Below are positions 52,900 through 62,859 of a stretch of DNA of 64,000 nucleotides, piece after piece. How positions within the stretch are numbered: the stretch's first letter is position 1; the number at the start of each line of letters is the position of its first letter. The stretch covers positions 4,813 to 68,812 of the forward strand of contig JBEPZO010000005.1 in assembly GCA_041640815.1 (NCBI GenBank), in the 5' to 3' direction. A program made the position numbers and the translations under genes. The notes beneath the pieces were generated by a model, which searched no databases, was not told the DNA's origin, and saw nothing but the letters and a program-made list of their open reading frames with translations. Source of the stretch: JANWZL01 sp041640815. Lineage in GTDB: Bacteria > Pseudomonadota > Gammaproteobacteria > Burkholderiales > Thiobacillaceae.

Positions 52900-53709
52900 T
52901 CAACTGGCTGGGTGGGCGGCAGTTGGGTTCGGATCGGATCGCGTCAGCTTCGGTAGCCTACCGTTGAGCTGACGCACCTCGTCGGGCAGCTTGCCGACCC
53001 ACATCTGCCACATAGAGATCACCCACATGGCGGCGAATGACAGGCCCATGATGACGCCAGAGATGATTACCACCCAGGCGAAACCGCTCCAGACCTTGGT
53101 CAAGTACCAAGAGGCGACGTCGGTGATGAGCACGGCGAAGGGCGCGGCGATGAGCACGCATTTGAGCCACACCGGTCGCACGTAGGCGTGCGTGAAGATG
53201 TAGCCGACGATGAAGAAGATGAAGGTGATGGAGAAGAGGTGGATGTGGGACACCCGCACCAGGGTGGCGATGGTCATCCCCTCGTCGCGCTGCGCGACCT
53301 TTAGGATCCCTTCATCGGTGGAGAGATCGGGCAGGTGGGGGTTGACCTCGGGCACGTGGCAGGCGAGGCAGTGCTCCTGGATGATCGGTTTGATGGTGCT
53401 GGCCAGGGCCTCCGGCTTGGCGCCGTCGTGCAGCCAATCGAACACGATCTTCTTTTTGTCATCGGGCAGCATGTCGGACATCGGCCCGCGCAGGGCGGTC
53501 TCCAGCTTCGTGCCCTCAGGGTTACCGCTATAGGCGATCATGAGGTCCTTGCCCGACAGCATGGGGTCGCCGTCCTTGGCGGCATGCGATTCCCAGACTT
53601 GGATCATGGCCATCAGATAGGCCGTGCCGAAGGTGAGCAGGACCATGGTGAACAGGACCCGTACCGACATCGGCAGGTAGCGGAAGTGGACGATGTGTGT
53701 GCTGTGCAT
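52900..53709 (-). CDS. Membrane-anchored c-type cytochrome-like protein
   Basis: 269 residues. One membrane segment near 16-38, a periplasmic region with a single haem motif CLACH (near 114-118), then three membrane segments (about 150-245) starting with SHIHLFSITFIFFIVGY whose histidines might ligate metal or haem. Homologues are sometimes labelled elongation factor-1 alpha in error. Likely a respiratory electron carrier, by inference. ATG preceded by GGAGGCTCC and a strong sigma-70 promoter. Monocistronic. Confidence 0.75.
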   Translation of the reverse strand: MHSTHIVHFRYLPMSVRVLFTMVLLTFGTAYLMAMIQVWESHAAKDGDPMLSGKDLMIAYSGNPEGTKLETALRGPMSDMLPDDKKKIVFDWLHDGAKPEALASTIKPIIQEHCLACHVPEVNPHLPDLSTDEGILKVAQRDEGMTIATLVRVSHIHLFSITFIFFIVGYIFTHAYVRPVWLKCVLIAAPFAVLITDVASWYLTKVWSGFAWVVIISGVIMGLSFAAMWVISMWQMWVGKLPDEVRQLNGRLPKLTRSDPNPTAAHPAS

Positions 53710-54126
53710 GGAGCCTCCAAAATGAAAAGTTAAGTATATATGAAGATGCTGATATCGTCAAATTGTTGCCCGAGACCAATACCTTTGGCACTCGAACGGA
53801 TGGCTAAAGGAGAAATGATTGGTGGTTGTTGACCGAGACTGGGGGCTAGGTGTTGCGTAGACTAGCCTCACGGCAAGCTTGTGCTTGCCAGTACCGGGGT
53901 CGACAAATCCGGTCGTACGCCTAAACGCCTCGTTCTAGCCCCGCACATTGCAACGGTCACAGAGTAAATCGCCGCATACTTAGGAATACATCTGGACCAG
54001 AACCTCCGGCTACGGTAGACGGGGCGCACATGCATGGCGTGCCCAGGTCCGTCGATGGTGGCCTAGGCGTTCGAATTTATGCATGCGCACACCGCAGACT
54101 CCGGTGGGCGTTATCCCTTTTGAGAC
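53710..54126. other. Intergenic region cytochrome-vapC
   Basis: 417 bases. Contains the cytochrome promoter and a hairpin GGCAAGC-TTGT-GCTTGCC (53872-53889) without U-tract. The rest, including a small CACCG/CGGTG stem near 54090-54106, shows no gene and no tRNA. Confidence 0.45.
53733..53761 (-). promoter_or_regulatory. Sigma-70-type promoter of the cytochrome gene
   Basis: On the minus strand TTGACG (-35, 53756-53761; 5/6), 17-base spacer, TATACT (-10, 53733-53738; 5/6). The expected start near 53726 leaves a leader of about 17 bases ending in GGAGGCTCC directly before the ATG. Confidence 0.7.
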
Positions 54127-54579
54127 CTAGTTGTGCGTGCGTAGCAGCGCGCACAGTAGCGGCGAGAGTGGTTCGACAAACGGGTTGACAACAGTTACGC
54201 CGCGCCAGGTAAACCCGTCGTGCAAATCTTCCGACAGCAACAGTCGGCAGCGGTTTTCTGCTGCGACGGCCATGATTAGGGCGTCCCACATGGAGAGCCG
54301 ATGATCGACAGTGAGATCGAGCGCCGACTGGAAAGCTGTCCACGTAGAGTCAGCCACCTCGAAGCTGTCTGCCCAACTCAAGACGGCCTGACGCGCTTGC
54401 TCGGCCGAGCGATGGGCTTTGCCTATCAGAATACGGCACAGCTCGCCCAAAGTCTGCGCCGGCAGCAACACGTCGGTGTTAGCCAATTGTTCGACTAGGC
54501 GTATCGCCGTATTGCAGCGTTGTTCATCGCCTACCCCTTCGGCATAGGCCAAGACGTTGGTGTCGAAAGCCACTCTCAC
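54127..54579 (-). CDS. vapC: VapC-type PIN-domain toxin
   Basis: 150 residues of a PIN ribonuclease domain. Acidic metal-site residues are intact: D6 (AFDTNVLAY), E46 (LGELCRIL), D99 (MWDALIMA), D118 (LLSEDLHDG). GTG start, 3 bases after the antitoxin stop. Expected to cleave RNA when free of antitoxin; target unknown. Confidence 0.88.
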   Translation of the reverse strand: MRVAFDTNVLAYAEGVGDEQRCNTAIRLVEQLANTDVLLPAQTLGELCRILIGKAHRSAEQARQAVLSWADSFEVADSTWTAFQSALDLTVDHRLSMWDALIMAVAAENRCRLLLSEDLHDGFTWRGVTVVNPFVEPLSPLLCALLRTHN

Positions 54580-54582
54580 CGA

Positions 54583-54816
54583 TCAGTCCTCGTACAGTTG
54601 ATCGCGTCTCCAGTTGCGTATGCCACTGATTTTTTGTTGACGCAGCCGCCTGAGCAAAAGACGCTTGGCGGACTCGCGCTCATGGCCTGTGCGTACGGGA
54701 GAAATGATGGCCACAGGTTTGCCGCGCGACAGCACTGTGACAACCTCGCCGGCGGCGATATCGCGCAGGACACTCGAGAAATGCCGGTTGGCATCGCTGG
54801 CAGATATGGTTTTCAT
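54583..54816 (-). CDS. Phd/YefM-type antitoxin
   Basis: 77 residues. N-terminal Phd/YefM DNA-binding fold (ISASDANRHFSSVLRDIAAGEVVTVLSRGKPVAIISPV) and a basic, probably disordered C-terminus that should wrap the toxin. Phd-type antitoxins with PIN toxins are common. Promoter and a perfect operator lie directly upstream. Confidence 0.88.
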   Translation of the reverse strand: MKTISASDANRHFSSVLRDIAAGEVVTVLSRGKPVAIISPVRTGHERESAKRLLLRRLRQQKISGIRNWRRDQLYED

Positions 54817-54831
54817 TCGGATGGGCGTGAA

Positions 54832-54848
54832 GTAGTGTTTAACACTAC
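54832..54848. promoter_or_regulatory. Perfect palindromic operator of the toxin-antitoxin operon
   Basis: GTAGTGTT-T-AACACTAC, 8-bp arms around one base, 15 bases before the antitoxin ATG and immediately downstream of the -10 box. Binding by the antitoxin or toxin-antitoxin complex would block the transcription start. Confidence 0.75.
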
Positions 54849-54876
54849 ATTATCGTTGCCACGTGTACGCCGTCAA
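54849..54876 (-). promoter_or_regulatory. Promoter of the toxin-antitoxin operon
   Basis: Minus strand TTGACG (54871-54876), 16-base spacer, GATAAT (54849-54854), each 5/6 to consensus. The palindrome at 54832-54848 touches the -10 and covers the expected start site. Confidence 0.65.
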
Positions 54877-54902
54877 GGATTAATCTCTTCGGTTTATTTT
54901 TG

Positions 54903-55238
54903 TTAACAGTGCCGGATATACCACGCCGCGGCGCTGAAGAAGGTCAATCCGAGCATGAGTTCTAGGAGAGCGAGGCCGGCCATCGGCATGGGCTCGGTGC
55001 TCAAGCGGACCAAGGCCTCGAGGACATATAGCCAAATGAGCAGGCTGGCCCAGCGGTAGGTATACACCCGCCCATGCAGGATGCCGCGCAGCGGCAGCAT
55101 GAGCGGCAGCACCTTCAACACGAGCCACGAGCCACCAGGCCGCAGCGGGGCGAGCCACAGCTCCCAGGCGAGGCTAAGCAGGATCAGCGCGATGAGGCTC
55201 GTCGCGGCAAGCCACAACGCAACGTTTAGCTGCGGCAT
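54903..55238 (-). CDS. DUF2069 membrane protein
   Basis: 111 residues with about four hydrophobic segments (VALWLAATSLIALILLSLAW, VLKVLPLMLPLRGIL, WASLLIWLYVLEALVRL, GLALLELMLGLTFFSAAAW). Matches the DUF2069 pattern. Its start overlaps the HugZ stop by 13 bases; third gene of the wrbA operon. Role unknown. Confidence 0.82.
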   Translation of the reverse strand: MPQLNVALWLAATSLIALILLSLAWELWLAPLRPGGSWLVLKVLPLMLPLRGILHGRVYTYRWASLLIWLYVLEALVRLSTEPMPMAGLALLELMLGLTFFSAAAWYIRHC

Positions 55239-55924
55239 TGCCTAGCGAGGGCCTCCAGTGCGGCGCGCGCCTCGGCCGCGTCCGTAATGGGGGTGGGGAA
55301 GTCGAAGCGCAAGAGGCGTCCGTTGACACGGATGTCGAAGCCGTCGGGGTCGATGCCGATCATCTGCGCGGCATTGGCCTCGACGCCGTGGACATGGCGG
55401 CAGTAGGCAAGCAAGGTGTGCGGGTGATCGGCGTTCATGTGCGCGAGGATGTCCGCCTCCTGGGCCGCGAGCGGGCCAGATGGCAGCAGGTAGGCATCGG
55501 GGTCGAGCCAGTGGATCTTGCCAAAGCCGCCGATATAGCGGATGCGCACGGGCTCGATGCGCCAAAAGGCAAAGTCGTGCATGGCGAAATAGCCCTCGGC
55601 CTGCGGGTGATAGCGCAGATAGCGCGGGCCGAGGGCGTCCTTGTCCGGCAACCGCTCGGCGCGACCGACGATCGTCACGCGGCCGGTGGCGTGCATGTCG
55701 GGCGTGAAGGGCTGTACGATGAGGGCGCAGCGACAATCGGCGGCGAGGTTGCGCGTATGCTCGGCCAAGTCGGAAATGAGGATCACCGGTCGGCCGCCAT
55801 GATCGAGGACATAGGGCGCGACAGAGGCATAGGGATAGCCTTCGAGGCGTAACGACAGCGTCGACAACACGGCCTGGGTCTGGCCGCGGGCGAAGCGGCG
55901 GGCTTCGCTGCCAAGCGCGCTCAT
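55226..55924 (-). CDS. HugZ-like haem oxygenase/pyridoxamine oxidase-fold protein
   Basis: 232 residues. Split beta-barrel FMN-binding-like domain (YPYASVAPYVLDHGGRPVILISDLAEHTRNLAADCRCALIVQP) and a C-terminal DUF2470 domain (HMNADHPHTLLAYCRHVHG, GIDPDGFDI). HugZ relatives degrade haem; others bind flavin, so activity is uncertain. Overlaps wrbA by 4 bases. Confidence 0.82.
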   Translation of the reverse strand: MSALGSEARRFARGQTQAVLSTLSLRLEGYPYASVAPYVLDHGGRPVILISDLAEHTRNLAADCRCALIVQPFTPDMHATGRVTIVGRAERLPDKDALGPRYLRYHPQAEGYFAMHDFAFWRIEPVRIRYIGGFGKIHWLDPDAYLLPSGPLAAQEADILAHMNADHPHTLLAYCRHVHGVEANAAQMIGIDPDGFDIRVNGRLLRFDFPTPITDAAEARAALEALARQCRS

Positions 55925-56514
55925 GTGGCCAACCTGCCGGCGATCTCGGCCAGCCGCTTGCCCAGGGCAAAGGCCAAGCGTCGCTCTTCTTCCGTCAGCG
56001 GTTCAGTACCATGCGGGCCAGCGTAATGACTGGCGCCGTAGGGGGTGCCGCCGGAGCGGGTGACGCTGAGTTCCGGCTGGCTATAGGGGAGGCCGACGAT
56101 CAGCATGCCGTGGTGCAATAGCGGCAGCATCATGCTGAGCAAGGTGCTCTCCTGTCCGCCGTGCAGGCTGGCGCTGGAGGTGAAGACGCAGGCCGGTTTG
56201 CCGGCCAGGGCGCCGCTGAGCCAGAGACTCGAAGTGCCATCCCAGAAGTATTTCATTGCCGCGGCCATGTTGCCAAAGCGCGTCGGCGAGCCGAGCGCCA
56301 AACCGACGCATTCCTCCAAGTCGCGCAGCGTGGCATAGGGGGCGCCTTGATCCGGCACAAGGCGCGCCGCGCCTTCGGTCTCGGCGGCGACCTTGGGTAC
56401 GGTGCGCAGCCGTGCCGCCATACCCGGCACCGAATCGACGCCATGCGCAACGCAACGCGCCAGCTCGCGCACCGATCCGTGCAGGCTGTAGTAGAGGACG
56501 AGGATCTCTTTCAT
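55921..56514 (-). CDS. wrbA: NAD(P)H:quinone oxidoreductase WrbA
   Basis: 197 residues, flavodoxin-like. FMN-binding YYSLHGSVRELA, the GSPTRFGNMAAAMKYFWD loop and the SASLHGGQESTL segment typical of WrbA. Two-electron quinone reduction under oxidative stress. First gene of a three-gene operon; divergent from sucC. Confidence 0.93.
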   Translation of the reverse strand: MKEILVLYYSLHGSVRELARCVAHGVDSVPGMAARLRTVPKVAAETEGAARLVPDQGAPYATLRDLEECVGLALGSPTRFGNMAAAMKYFWDGTSSLWLSGALAGKPACVFTSSASLHGGQESTLLSMMLPLLHHGMLIVGLPYSQPELSVTRSGGTPYGASHYAGPHGTEPLTEEERRLAFALGKRLAEIAGRLAT

Positions 56515-56645
56515 GCTCTTGGGATGAACGTCAATGGCGCTATCCTACCTGATCGCCGGGCGTCTGAAACGTCCTCACCAACAAAGCGGCATGGCGGCCG
56601 CAATGGGTTTGCGGCAAAATTCAGGCTTTAGGCCAAGCTTGAGCG

Positions 56646-57805
56646 ATGAACTTACACGAGTATCAGGCCAAGGCGATACTAAACGAGCAGGGCATTGCCG
56701 TGCCGCGCGGCGTCGTCATCGACGCCGTGGAGCAGTGCGCGCCCGCGGCGCGCGAGTTGGGCGGAGAGGCCTGGGTGGTCAAGGCGCAGGTGCATGCCGG
56801 CGGGCGCGGCAAGGCGGGTGGGGTGAGGCTATGCCGCTCCGTCGATGCCCTGAGCGCAGCGGCGCGCGACCTGTTGGGTAGCCGCCTCGTTACCTACCAG
56901 AATGCGCCGGACGGCCAGCCCGTCAGCCGCCTGCTCATCGAGGAGGTCCTGCCCATCGCCCGCGAGCTCTATCTCAGCCTAACCATCGATCGCGCCGCAG
57001 CGCGGGTCGCCGTCGTCGCCTCGACTGCCGGCGGCATGGAGATCGAGGCGGTTGCGGCGGAGACACCGGAGCGGATCTTGCGCGAGACAGTGCACCCCGT
57101 CGCCGGCCTGATGGACTATCAGGGCCGCAACCTGGCCTTTGCCCTCGGTCTCGAGGGCGGGCAGGTCGCAGCCTTCACCCAGCTCGTCAAGCGCCTCTAC
57201 CGCCTCTTCCTGGACAAAGACCTCAGCCTGCTGGAGATCAACCCGTTGATCGTGACCGACGATGGCCGGCTGCTGCCGCTTGACTGCAAGATGGTCGTCG
57301 ACGACAACGCCCTGTGGCGGCAGAAGGGGTTGGCGGCGCTGATGGACATGACTCAGATCGATCCCAAGGAGGCCGAAGCACTGGCCCACAACGTCAACTA
57401 CATCGCCCTGGACGGCGACATCGGCTGCATGGTTAACGGCGCGGGGCTGGCCATGGCCACCATGGACCTCATTAAGCTGTGCGGCGGTCGTCCGGCCAAT
57501 TTCCTCGACGTCGGCGGCAGCGCGACGGCAGACTCCGTGGCCGAGGCCTTTCGCATCATCCTGGCCGACCCCAAGGTCAAGGCGATCCTGATCAACATCT
57601 TCGGCGGCATCGTGCGCTGCGACCTGATCGCCGAAGGGATCATCCAGGCCGTGCGCACGGTGGGCGTGAGCGTGCCGGTGGTGGTACGGCTAGAGGGCAC
57701 CAACGCGCAGGCGGGCAGGGATCTGCTGGCGGCCTCGGGGCTTAGCCTCATCGCCGCCGGGGACCTGACCGAAGCCGCGCGGCGTGTCGTTGCGGAGGCA
57801 GGGCG

Positions 57806-57809
<4 letters not shown>
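56646..57809 (+). CDS. sucC: Succinyl-CoA synthetase beta subunit
   Basis: 387 residues. ATP-grasp N-terminus (MNLHEYQAKAILNEQGIAVPRG, VKAQVHAGGRGKAGGV) and ligase domain (DGDIGCMVNGAGLAMATMDLIKLCGG, ANFLDVGGSA, INIFGGIVRCD). TCA-cycle substrate-level phosphorylation. Overlaps sucD by 4 bases. Confidence 0.97.
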
Positions 57810-58686
<877 letters not shown>

Positions 58687-58690
<4 letters not shown>

Positions 58691-59109
58691 CGCGGGTGGA
58701 TTTCTACTTCAACGCTGCCGACAAGGCCGAGGTCGCCATGCGGCTTGCGGCTAAGGCTTACCAAGCCAGGCAAGCTACCCTGTTATATACCGAGGACGAG
58801 GCGCTGGCCGCGGATCTCGACAGGCGGCTATGGACCGCGCACCAGCTGTCTTTCATCCCGCATGTGCGCTGCGGCCACCCCCTCGCCGCCAAGACGCCCG
58901 TACTCATCGGCGCCAGGCCCGATGACTTGCAGGCTTGTGACGTGATCATCAACTTGGGAGATCAGCCGCCCGGCTGCTTCAGCCGCTTCGATCGTTTGAT
59001 CGAGATCGTCACCGCCGACGCGGCTGACCGCCATGCGGCTCGCAGCCGTTACCGCTTTTATCAAGAGCGGGGTTATGCTCTACAGATGTACGATTTGCGG
59101 CAGAAATAG
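58687..59109 (+). CDS. holC: DNA polymerase III chi subunit
   Basis: 140 residues of the HolC family (VDFYFNAADKAEVAMRLAAKAY, SFIPHVRCGHPLAAKTPVLIG, NLGDQPPGCFSRFDRLIEIV, YRFYQERGYALQMYDL). Bridges the clamp loader to SSB. Follows sucD and precedes a small gene ahead of valS, a common betaproteobacterial order. Confidence 0.93.
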
Positions 59110-59111
59110 CC

Positions 59112-59486
59112 ATGGCGGATGAAGATATCTTCGGCAAGATCGATGCCTTGCTGGAAAAGCGGGCCGGCTTCGGTGCGACGCACGCGCAAGCACCGCCTGA
59201 GGATGAGTTTCCTGTGCTAACGGAGGTCGTGGCGCCTCGCATGGTCAAATCGGCCCCGCTGCCACGAGAGCCCAGCACCCCCTCCCCATCAGCGCATAAG
59301 TTGTCTGGACGCGCGGATGACTCCCTCACCTTGAGCGAGGAGCAGTTAAACCGCTTCATGAGCCAGCTCGAACGCAAACTCGAAGACCTCTTCATCCGGC
59401 AGCAACTTCGTCTTGAGGAGGCGATTCGCCGCGCGCTGCAGCGCAGCGACACCGCACAGGGTAAAGGGGGGAAGAATACAGCTTGA
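59112..59486 (+). CDS. Conserved small protein between holC and valS
   Basis: 124 residues without a recognised domain. Acidic, Pro-rich first half (MADEDIFGKIDALLEKRAG, FPVLTEVVAPR) and a helical C-terminus (EEQLNRFMSQLERKLEDLF, then LEEAIRRALQR). Starts 2 bases after holC. The EFPVLTEVV segment recurs in proteins at this locus in related bacteria as I recall; function unknown. Confidence 0.7.
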   Translation: MADEDIFGKIDALLEKRAGFGATHAQAPPEDEFPVLTEVVAPRMVKSAPLPREPSTPSPSAHKLSGRADDSLTLSEEQLNRFMSQLERKLEDLFIRQQLRLEEAIRRALQRSDTAQGKGGKNTA

Positions 59487-59593
59487 CCGACAAAGCCGTA
59501 TTGGTTGACCTCTTTGTTTACCGCCGAATCCCTCTAGGCAGGGAGAGTTTCAGGCTGGGCTGGATTGGATCGCGGATGCTGGTGAGCCTCGGC

Positions 59594-59614
59594 TACACCA
59601 TATCATACGGTGTA
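59594..59614. promoter_or_regulatory. Inverted repeat upstream of valS
   Basis: TACACC-N9-GGTGTA, perfect 6-bp arms, 112 bases before the valS ATG in a 239-base leader region (59487-59725). Could be an operator or an RNA hairpin. No T-box features were seen. Confidence 0.4.
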
Positions 59615-59725
59615 TGTGGCTAGGCCAGAGCTGGACTCGGTCAAGTTTTGAGCTCTCGCCACAAAGGCCGGCTACAGAATACTGGTATGTGCAGCGTGGA
59701 TCTACCCTAAATAGATCGATTTCTC

Positions 59726-62467
59726 ATGGAACTCGCAAAAAGCTTCGAACCCCACGAGATCGAACAACGTTGGTACGCGCGCTGGGAGAGCGCTGGCTGG
59801 TTCAAGATGGGCACGCGCGAGGGCGCGCCCGCCTATTGCATCATGCTGCCACCGCCGAATGTGACCGGCACCCTGCACATGGGGCACGCCTTCCAGCACA
59901 CCTTGATGGATGCGCTCATCCGCTATCACCGCATGCGCGGGGACAACACGCTGTGGCAGCCGGGCACCGATCATGCCGGCATCGCCACGCAGATGGTGGT
60001 CGAGCGTCAGCTCGATAGCGAGGGTATCTCCCGCCGGGAGCTCGGGCGCGAGAAATTCATCGACCGGGTATGGGCCTGGAAGCAGCAGTCCGGCTCGACC
60101 ATCACGCGGCAGATGCGGCGCCTGGGCGCATCTGCGGACTGGAGCCGCGAGCGTTTCACCATGGACGAGGGCCTGACTCGGGCGGTCACCGAGGTCTTCG
60201 TGCGCCTATACAACGAAGGCCTGATCTACCGCGGCAAGCGCCTGGTGAACTGGGATCCCGTCTTACAGACGGCGGTGTCCGACCTCGAGGTGGTCAACCA
60301 GGAGGAGGACGGCTTCCTGTGGGAGATCGCCTATCCGCTCGAAGGGGGGGGCGGGCAGCTGGTGGTGGCCACCACCCGTCCCGAGACCCTGCTCGGCGAT
60401 GCCGCCGTGGCCGTGCACCCCGACGATGAACGCTATCGTCACCTGGTCGGCCGTCACGTGCGCCTGCCGATTGCCGAGCGCACCATCCCCATCATCGCCG
60501 ATGAGTACGTCGATCGCCAGTTCGGCACCGGTGTGGTGAAGATCACGCCAGCGCACGATTTCAATGACTGGCTGGTCGGGCAGCGCCACAATTTGCCGGC
60601 CATCAGCGTGCTGACGCCAGATGCGAAGATGAATGAATTCGCGCCGGCCGAGTTTCAGGGCCTGGACCGCTATGCCGCTCGCGAAAAGATCCTGCAGGCC
60701 TTGCAGGCGAAGGGGCTTCTCATCTCGGCCAAGCCGCACAAGCTCATGATCCCGCGCGGCGACCGCAGCGGCGCGGTGATCGAGCCGATGCTCACCGATC
60801 AGTGGTTCATGGCCATGCAGGGGTTGGCCAGGCGTGCGCTGGAGGCGCTCGAGCGCGGCGAACCCAGCTTCGTGCCGCCAAACTGGGCCACCACCTACCG
60901 TCAGTGGCTGGAGAACATCCAAGACTGGTGCATCTCGCGTCAGCTCTGGTGGGGGCATCGCATCCCGGCCTGGTACGACGAGGCGGGCAATGTCTTTGTC
61001 GCCCGCGACGAGGCCACCGCCCGCCAGATGGCAGGGGGGCGCCCGTTGCGTCAGGACGAGGACGTGCTCGACACCTGGTTCTCCTCCGCCCTGTGGCCCT
61101 TTTCCACCCTGGGCTGGCCGGATGACACCCCCGAGCTCAAGCGGTTTTTGCCCACTTCCGTCCTGGTGACGGGGTTCGACATCATCTTCTTCTGGGTGGC
61201 GCGCATGGTGATGATGAGCCTGCACTTCACCGGCAAGGTGCCGTTCCGCGAGGTGTTCATCACGGGGCTGGTACGCGATGCGCACGGCAACAAGATGAGC
61301 AAATCGAAGGGCAACATCCTCGACCCCATCGACCTCATCGACGGCATCGATCTCGAAGGGCTGATCAAAAAGCGCACCACGGGGCTGATGAACCCGAAGC
61401 AGGCCGAGGCGATCGAGCGCGCCACGCGCAAGGAGTTTCCCAACGGCATCCCGGCCTTCGGCGCCGATGCCTTGCGCTTCACCTTCGCCTCGCTCGCCTC
61501 GCACGGACGCGACATCAAGTTCGATCTCAGCCGCTGTGAGGGCTACCGCAACTTCTGCAACAAGCTGTGGAATGCCACCCGCTTCGTGCTGATGAATTGC
61601 GCCGGGCAGGACACGGGCCTAGATGAGGCGCTGCCCTTGGAATTCTCCTTTGTCGATCGCTGGATCGTCGGCCGCATCGAGGCGGCCAAGGCAGCGGTAT
61701 TGGAGGGTTATGCGCAGTATCGCTTCGATCAGGTGGCGCGCGCCATCTATGAGTTCACCTGGGATGAGTATTGTGACTGGTATGTGGAACTGGCTAAGGT
61801 GCAGCTCGCCCAGGGCACAGAGGCGGCCAAGCGCGCCACACGGCGCACCCTGGTGCGGGTGCTGGAGGAACTGCTGCGCTTGGCCCACCCCATCATCCCC
61901 TTCATCACCGAGGAGCTGTGGCAGAAGGTGGCGCCGCTGGCCGGCCAAAGCGGTGTAAGCGTGATGCTAGCGCCTTATCCCGAACCTCGGCCGGAACGCG
62001 CCGACCCCGCGGCAGACGCCGAAATGCAGACCCTCAAGGCGCTCACCAACGCCTGCCGCAACCTGCGCGGCGAGATGGGCATCTCACCGGCGCAGAAACT
62101 GCCATTGCTGGTGTTGGGCGATGCCGAACGCGCCGCCATCTATGCGCCCTACCTGCAACTGCTCGCGCGCTTGTCCGAGGTGCGCGCCGTCGACGGCCTG
62201 CCCGATAGCGACGCCCCCGTGGCCATCGTGGGCGACTGGCGGCTGATGCTCAAGATCGAGGTCGATCGCCAGGCCGAGATCGCGCGCCTAGACAAAGAGA
62301 TCGCACGCGTGCAAAACGAACTTGCACGCGCGCAAGCCAAGCTCGCCAACCCCCAGTTCGTGGCCAAGGCGCCGGCAGCGGTAGTCGAGCAGGAACGCAA
62401 GCGTGTTGAGGATTTCGCCGCCACGCTCGACAAGCTCAAGGCGCAGCGGCAGCGCCTCATGGATTGA
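59726..62467 (+). CDS. valS: Valyl-tRNA synthetase
   Basis: 913 residues, class Ia. HIGH-type motif PPPNVTGTLHMGHAF, CP1 editing domain (TTRPETLLGDAAVAVHP), KMSKS in NKMSKSKGNILDP, anticodon-binding domain, and the C-terminal coiled coil (LDKEIARVQNELARAQAKLANPQFV). Start at ATG 59726 with AGATCG-type weak ribosome site upstream. Confidence 0.97.
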   Translation: MELAKSFEPHEIEQRWYARWESAGWFKMGTREGAPAYCIMLPPPNVTGTLHMGHAFQHTLMDALIRYHRMRGDNTLWQPGTDHAGIATQMVVERQLDSEGISRRELGREKFIDRVWAWKQQSGSTITRQMRRLGASADWSRERFTMDEGLTRAVTEVFVRLYNEGLIYRGKRLVNWDPVLQTAVSDLEVVNQEEDGFLWEIAYPLEGGGGQLVVATTRPETLLGDAAVAVHPDDERYRHLVGRHVRLPIAERTIPIIADEYVDRQFGTGVVKITPAHDFNDWLVGQRHNLPAISVLTPDAKMNEFAPAEFQGLDRYAAREKILQALQAKGLLISAKPHKLMIPRGDRSGAVIEPMLTDQWFMAMQGLARRALEALERGEPSFVPPNWATTYRQWLENIQDWCISRQLWWGHRIPAWYDEAGNVFVARDEATARQMAGGRPLRQDEDVLDTWFSSALWPFSTLGWPDDTPELKRFLPTSVLVTGFDIIFFWVARMVMMSLHFTGKVPFREVFITGLVRDAHGNKMSKSKGNILDPIDLIDGIDLEGLIKKRTTGLMNPKQAEAIERATRKEFPNGIPAFGADALRFTFASLASHGRDIKFDLSRCEGYRNFCNKLWNATRFVLMNCAGQDTGLDEALPLEFSFVDRWIVGRIEAAKAAVLEGYAQYRFDQVARAIYEFTWDEYCDWYVELAKVQLAQGTEAAKRATRRTLVRVLEELLRLAHPIIPFITEELWQKVAPLAGQSGVSVMLAPYPEPRPERADPAADAEMQTLKALTNACRNLRGEMGISPAQKLPLLVLGDAERAAIYAPYLQLLARLSEVRAVDGLPDSDAPVAIVGDWRLMLKIEVDRQAEIARLDKEIARVQNELARAQAKLANPQFVAKAPAAVVEQERKRVEDFAATLDKLKAQRQRLMD

Positions 62468-62483
62468 TTTCGGCGCGAAGGCG

Positions 62484-62858
62484 ATGAGCTGGATTAGGCA
62501 ATTACAGGATATCGCCCGGCTGCTCACGAGCCGCAAATTCTGGTACACCCTCATCGGGGTGCTGATGGCCTTGCTGGTTTGGGTCTATCTCTTCTACCTG
62601 GCGATCAAGCACCTCGATACCAGCCTGTCCCTGCACTCGACCTTCTGCGGCAGCCACGAGCAACGCAACCGACACATCTTGGTGATCACCCTGCTTACCC
62701 CTCTGTTCTTGGTCGGTTTGCTGGGCGTGATCGGCGAGTGGATGCAGTTTGTCGAAAACCGACAGAAGGGGCGCAAGCCCCAGACGTTGGCGTTGATCCT
62801 CTTCCTGATACTGATGCAGGTGACGGCGCTTTTCATCCTCATGGCCCTCGACTGCTGA
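62484..62858 (+). CDS. Small three-helix membrane protein
   Basis: 124 residues with three hydrophobic segments (WYTLIGVLMALLVWVYLFYLA, ILVITLLTPLFLVGLLGVIG, LALILFLILMQVTALFILMA) and a CGSHEQR loop after the first. Start chosen at ATG 62484 with GCGAAGG upstream; the longer frame runs back into valS. 16 bases after valS. No family assigned. Confidence 0.7.
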   Translation: MSWIRQLQDIARLLTSRKFWYTLIGVLMALLVWVYLFYLAIKHLDTSLSLHSTFCGSHEQRNRHILVITLLTPLFLVGLLGVIGEWMQFVENRQKGRKPQTLALILFLILMQVTALFILMALDC

Positions 62859-62859
62859 C

